A DNA stretch of 64,000 bases. Origin: Thermodesulfobium narugense DSM 14796 (GTDB taxonomy: Bacteria > Thermodesulfobiota > Thermodesulfobiia > Thermodesulfobiales > Thermodesulfobiaceae). Position 1 is the stretch's first letter. Every line of letters begins with the position of its first letter. Of this stretch, positions 61,181 to 64,000 are shown in pieces. The DNA lies in NCBI RefSeq assembly GCF_000212395.1, contig NC_015499.1:1747421-1811420 (forward strand), given 5' to 3'. Below the pieces are notes generated by a model. The model was not told the DNA's origin. It worked only from the letters and a program-made list of their open reading frames with translations, and made no database searches. A program made the position numbers and the translations under genes.

Positions 61181-63265
61181 TTAATTAGCCTTCTTAACTG
61201 AAACTGTACACTCCGTATATGGACAGTTCCCACCAATTGCAACTTTTGCAAGCCCCTTTTGAAGTCTTATATCAGATGCACCTTTGCCAAAAGACCTAGT
61301 TCTTAGGGGCACGTCATCGCCAAAGCCATGAAGCATAAATACTACATCAGGATGTATATACTTTGTAAGTTTTGCTTTTATATATTGTTTTTCTCCTTCA
61401 TTTTCTACCTCAAGAAGATCGCCTTCTTTTATCCCAAGTTCTACTGCTTTGTCTTCATGTATATATAAATGATTTTCGCTAACATATTCGTTTAGAAGCC
61501 TATTATTTGAAGTAGTTCTACCCTGAGTGTGCAAAGCACACTTACTGGTAACTAGCCTAAACCTTCCTGGTTTTAGTTCTATCGGCTTTTCATATGGGAT
61601 AAAGGAAGGAACACCAGCATCTTCTAACTTTTTGGAAATAAATTCTATCTTGCCAGATGGAGTCTTAAATTTTAGTCCATCAGTCCTATCCCACATTATA
61701 GGCTTATCTACCAATTCAATATAACCTTTTTCGTTAAAGTCTTCTAATTTGTATCCAGTTCCTTCCAATTGCCAGGCAATTAACTCTTCTATACTGTTGT
61801 ATGGAAAATATTGACCCACACCAAGTCTATTTGCAAGTTCTTTAAATATCCACCACCTTGGTCTGGTATCAAACCTTCTTTGTACTGCTGCTTGTCTAAG
61901 AATATAACCGGGCTTTGGGCCATTTCTTGCTATAACGTGATCAGTCCTCTCAAGGTATGTATCTTCTGGAAGAATCACGTCAGAAAACCAACCTGTTTCG
62001 CTATAATTTACATCAATAGATACCAACAAATCCAACTTCTTAAAAGCGCTTCTAAAGAAGTCTGGATCGGGCAAAGAAGCAAGCGGATCGTGTCTAAAGA
62101 CAATATACGCCCTTACAGGGTAGGGATCATCGGTAAGAAGTACGTGAGCTAATTCCTGTGCTAACCCCCATTGACCGCTAAGGTGGGGATATTTTGTTCC
62201 ACAACCGTCAAACCTTGGATCTTTTGGCTTTGGAACCTGAGCCAAAAGTGACTTAAGAGGCTTTCCGACGGCTGCAGGTCCTTTATTAATTATTAAGCCT
62301 CCCTTTGCCTCATATACGCCTAAAAGCGCGTTGAGAGAACAAATGGCTCGCCTTAGATAAAAGTCATTTGAATACCAAGCAGTCATCCAGCCAAGGTGAA
62401 ATATTACCGATGGTTTGGCATTTCCCACATCATGAGCTAATTTTACAATTTCAGCTGCAGGAATGCCAGTCTCCTTTTCAGCAAATTCAGGAGTATATGG
62501 CTTTACAAAGTTTGAAAGTTCCTCAAACCCCACAGTCCATCTCTTAACAAAGTCAGAATCATAAAGAGAGTCCTTTATAATCACGTGAATTAAAGCTAAA
62601 GCCAAAGCATAATCAGTACCTGGATTAATCAAAAAGAACCTATCAGCCTTTGCAGCTGTATAGTTCCATCGCACGTCAATCTGTATGAGTTTTCCGCCGT
62701 TATCTATCATGTCTATAACATTTTTTGCCTCTCCTGTGACAAGAGATTCAAGCAAATTTCTACCAAAACTGACCAAATATTTACAGTTTTTGTAATCATA
62801 AGTCACGCCGTTTCTTGCAAGGCCAGCAACTGACAGATGAGCATTGTGGATAGAATTAGAACAAGCCGCGTGATGATTAAAGTAATTTGGAGAACCAATT
62901 GCGGCAATAAACGTCTTCTCAAATTCCGTTATTGCGCCCCCTCTATCAGATAACACGACACTTTTTGCTCCATAAGTATCAATTATCTTTTTTAACTTTT
63001 CTGCTACATAATCTAGAGCCTCATCCCAAGAAACGCTTTTCCACTTCCCAGAACCCCTCTCTCCATCACGTATCAAAGGCGTTTGTGGCCTTTCTGTGTC
63101 ATTTAATAGAGCTTTGCCAGCAGCCCCTCTTGGACATAAATGATACCCGCCCAAAAGATGTGGATTGCCCCAAATGTGTTCCACTTCATTTCCGTTAACA
63201 TCAACCACAATAGGGCACCTTCCTGTACACATCGCACAAATACTATAAACCCTCTTGCTACCCAT
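61181..63265 (-). CDS. Molybdopterin oxidoreductase, PsrA/PhsA-like
   Basis: A 694-residue catalytic subunit of the DMSO-reductase superfamily. The 4Fe-4S motif is CAMCTGRC with a later CPRG (Cys10, 13, 17, 44). The likely metal-ligand cysteine is in NHHAACSNSIHNAH, as in polysulfide, thiosulfate or arsenate reductases. It lacks a twin-arginine signal, unlike most PsrA/PhsA enzymes, so it is cytosolic or differs in direction. GGAGGAG lies before the ATG at 63265; the in-frame TTG there belongs to that site. Substrate unknown. Downstream are its ferredoxin subunit and then complex I, and no membrane anchor gene is present. Confidence 0.88.
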   Translation of the reverse strand: MGSKRVYSICAMCTGRCPIVVDVNGNEVEHIWGNPHLLGGYHLCPRGAAGKALLNDTERPQTPLIRDGERGSGKWKSVSWDEALDYVAEKLKKIIDTYGAKSVVLSDRGGAITEFEKTFIAAIGSPNYFNHHAACSNSIHNAHLSVAGLARNGVTYDYKNCKYLVSFGRNLLESLVTGEAKNVIDMIDNGGKLIQIDVRWNYTAAKADRFFLINPGTDYALALALIHVIIKDSLYDSDFVKRWTVGFEELSNFVKPYTPEFAEKETGIPAAEIVKLAHDVGNAKPSVIFHLGWMTAWYSNDFYLRRAICSLNALLGVYEAKGGLIINKGPAAVGKPLKSLLAQVPKPKDPRFDGCGTKYPHLSGQWGLAQELAHVLLTDDPYPVRAYIVFRHDPLASLPDPDFFRSAFKKLDLLVSIDVNYSETGWFSDVILPEDTYLERTDHVIARNGPKPGYILRQAAVQRRFDTRPRWWIFKELANRLGVGQYFPYNSIEELIAWQLEGTGYKLEDFNEKGYIELVDKPIMWDRTDGLKFKTPSGKIEFISKKLEDAGVPSFIPYEKPIELKPGRFRLVTSKCALHTQGRTTSNNRLLNEYVSENHLYIHEDKAVELGIKEGDLLEVENEGEKQYIKAKLTKYIHPDVVFMLHGFGDDVPLRTRSFGKGASDIRLQKGLAKVAIGGNCPYTECTVSVKKAN

Positions 63266-63463
63266 AGTCTCCTCCAAATTTATTTGAAATATTATAAATC
63301 AATTCTCTTAAAATTGACAGAAAATTTAGACAATATTTTTTTCTTAACTATTATAATTTATAATTATTAATTAATATATTTTTAGTCTAACAAAATATTA
63401 GTAAAAATGTTTATAAGAATTGTTTATTATTAAATTTAAAATAGTGATAGAAAAGGGGTATTT

Positions 63464-63847
63464 ATGCCAGAAGCAAGCGGTAAGACTTTTGAATTCAAAG
63501 ACGAATCTCATATTATGACAGATTTCCTTGAAGGATTTAGTTTCAGGGCTGAAGAATACATAAAGATTGAAACTAAAGAATTTAGCGCAGTTTGTCCCTT
63601 TAGTGGTCTGCCAGATATCGGGAGACTAATAATCGAATATTTTCCAGATGGAGGAGTCTGTGTAGAGCTTAAAAGTTTGAAATATTACCTTACATCGTTT
63701 AGAAATGTAGGGATTTATCAAGAAGCAGTTACAAAGAGAATATACGAAGACCTAAAAAGGCTTCTAAAAACTGATAGATTGAAAGTAACACTTATATACA
63801 ATACAAGGGGCGGGATGGACACTTTAACCAGCATGGGAAGCTTATAG
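63464..63847 (+). CDS. queF: NADPH-dependent preQ0 reductase QueF
   Basis: A 127-residue unimodular QueF that reduces preQ0 to preQ1 in queuosine synthesis. The active site is Cys44 with Asp51 in [11 protein letters not shown], and [14 protein letters not shown] is the family motif. AAAGGGG lies before the ATG. No other queuosine gene is in view. Confidence 0.94.
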   Translation: MPEASGKTFEFKDESHIMTDFLEGFSFRAEEYIKIETKEFSAVCPFSGLPDIGRLIIEYFPDGGVCVELKSLKYYLTSFRNVGIYQEAVTKRIYEDLKRLLKTDRLKVTLIYNTRGGMDTLTSMGSL

Positions 63848-63983
63848 AGAAAAATAAACTAAATAAATAATATAATAAATAATTCTAATTCTAAAACAAA
63901 TTTAAGCTAAAAATTTGAAATATTTAAGTGTTAAAATAAAGTTTAAATTAAAAAATTTATTTTAATTTGGGAGAGAACTAAAA

Positions 63984-64000
63984 ATGAACATTATTCAGAA
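63984..64000 (+). CDS. Start of a gene cut by the window edge
   Basis: GGGAGAG is followed at 7 bases by ATG, then codons reading MNIIQ. Too short to identify. Confidence 0.4.

Overview
The window is AT-rich DNA with tightly packed operons, strong AGGAGG-type ribosome binding sites and frequent ATGA or TAATG gene junctions. It reads as a strictly anaerobic, probably thermophilic bacterium of sulfur or sulfate-reducing type. The signs are a tungsten-type aldehyde:ferredoxin oxidoreductase, a complex I with no NADH-input subunits in the operon, a PsrA/PhsA-like molybdopterin enzyme, a YeiH-type sulfate/sulfite transporter family member and a large type III CRISPR locus. Thermodesulfobium or a relative fits, but that is inference from gene content; there is no rRNA in the window.

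Layout. 1-21300 is mostly housekeeping and sensory: a 5'-truncated HDOD signalling gene; aor-moaD; an OmpR-type two-component pair; a chemoreceptor; yeiH with a coupled 4-cysteine mini-protein; nadABC; a DJ-1/PfpI protein; an ArsR regulator; a metal-transport operon (cytosolic MgtE_N-CBS protein plus an Nramp-family transporter) behind a structured 5' leader; bioB; a globin-PsiE membrane protein; an iron-sulfur flavoprotein; and a metallo-beta-lactamase-fold hydrolase. 21300-22256 holds gene debris, including an IS21-type istA/istB remnant.

22234-43772 is one type III-A CRISPR-Cas locus, with WYL-domain regulators beside it. A single promoter (43744-43772) and a second possible one (about 40 kb) drive leftward genes: cas6, a CARF-HEPN RNase carrying a C-terminal Csx3-like domain, cas10-csm2-csm3-csm4-csm5, a TPR-primase-polymerase (CAPP type), cas1, cas2, a small secreted cysteine-rich protein and a Cas4-like nuclease. 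A 300-bp leader follows, then an array of about 94 repeats. A second CARF-HEPN protein (Cas02710 family) is encoded on the opposite strand inside the locus. Repeat polarity, leader position and spacer content all indicate leftward array transcription. Many spacers look like the sense strand of phage mRNAs, so the crRNAs would be antisense to mRNA. Several spacers tile overlapping stretches of the same targets. The primase-polymerase next to cas1-cas2 and the effector with a fused Csx3-like (ring-nuclease family) domain are the most unusual parts.

43853-48801 carries two WYL regulators divergent from cas6, a TraT-like protein, a collapsed YefM-YoeB toxin-antitoxin remnant, a MORN-repeat protein and a DtxR/MntR-family regulator. 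48854-60537 is a leftward complex I operon in the order nuoB-D-I-A-C-H-J-K, then four antiporter-like subunits (two MrpD-like, NuoM, NuoN) with two small membrane proteins inserted, and no nuoE/F/G. 60639-63265 encodes a four-cluster ferredoxin and a molybdopterin oxidoreductase. queF and the first codons of another gene end the window.
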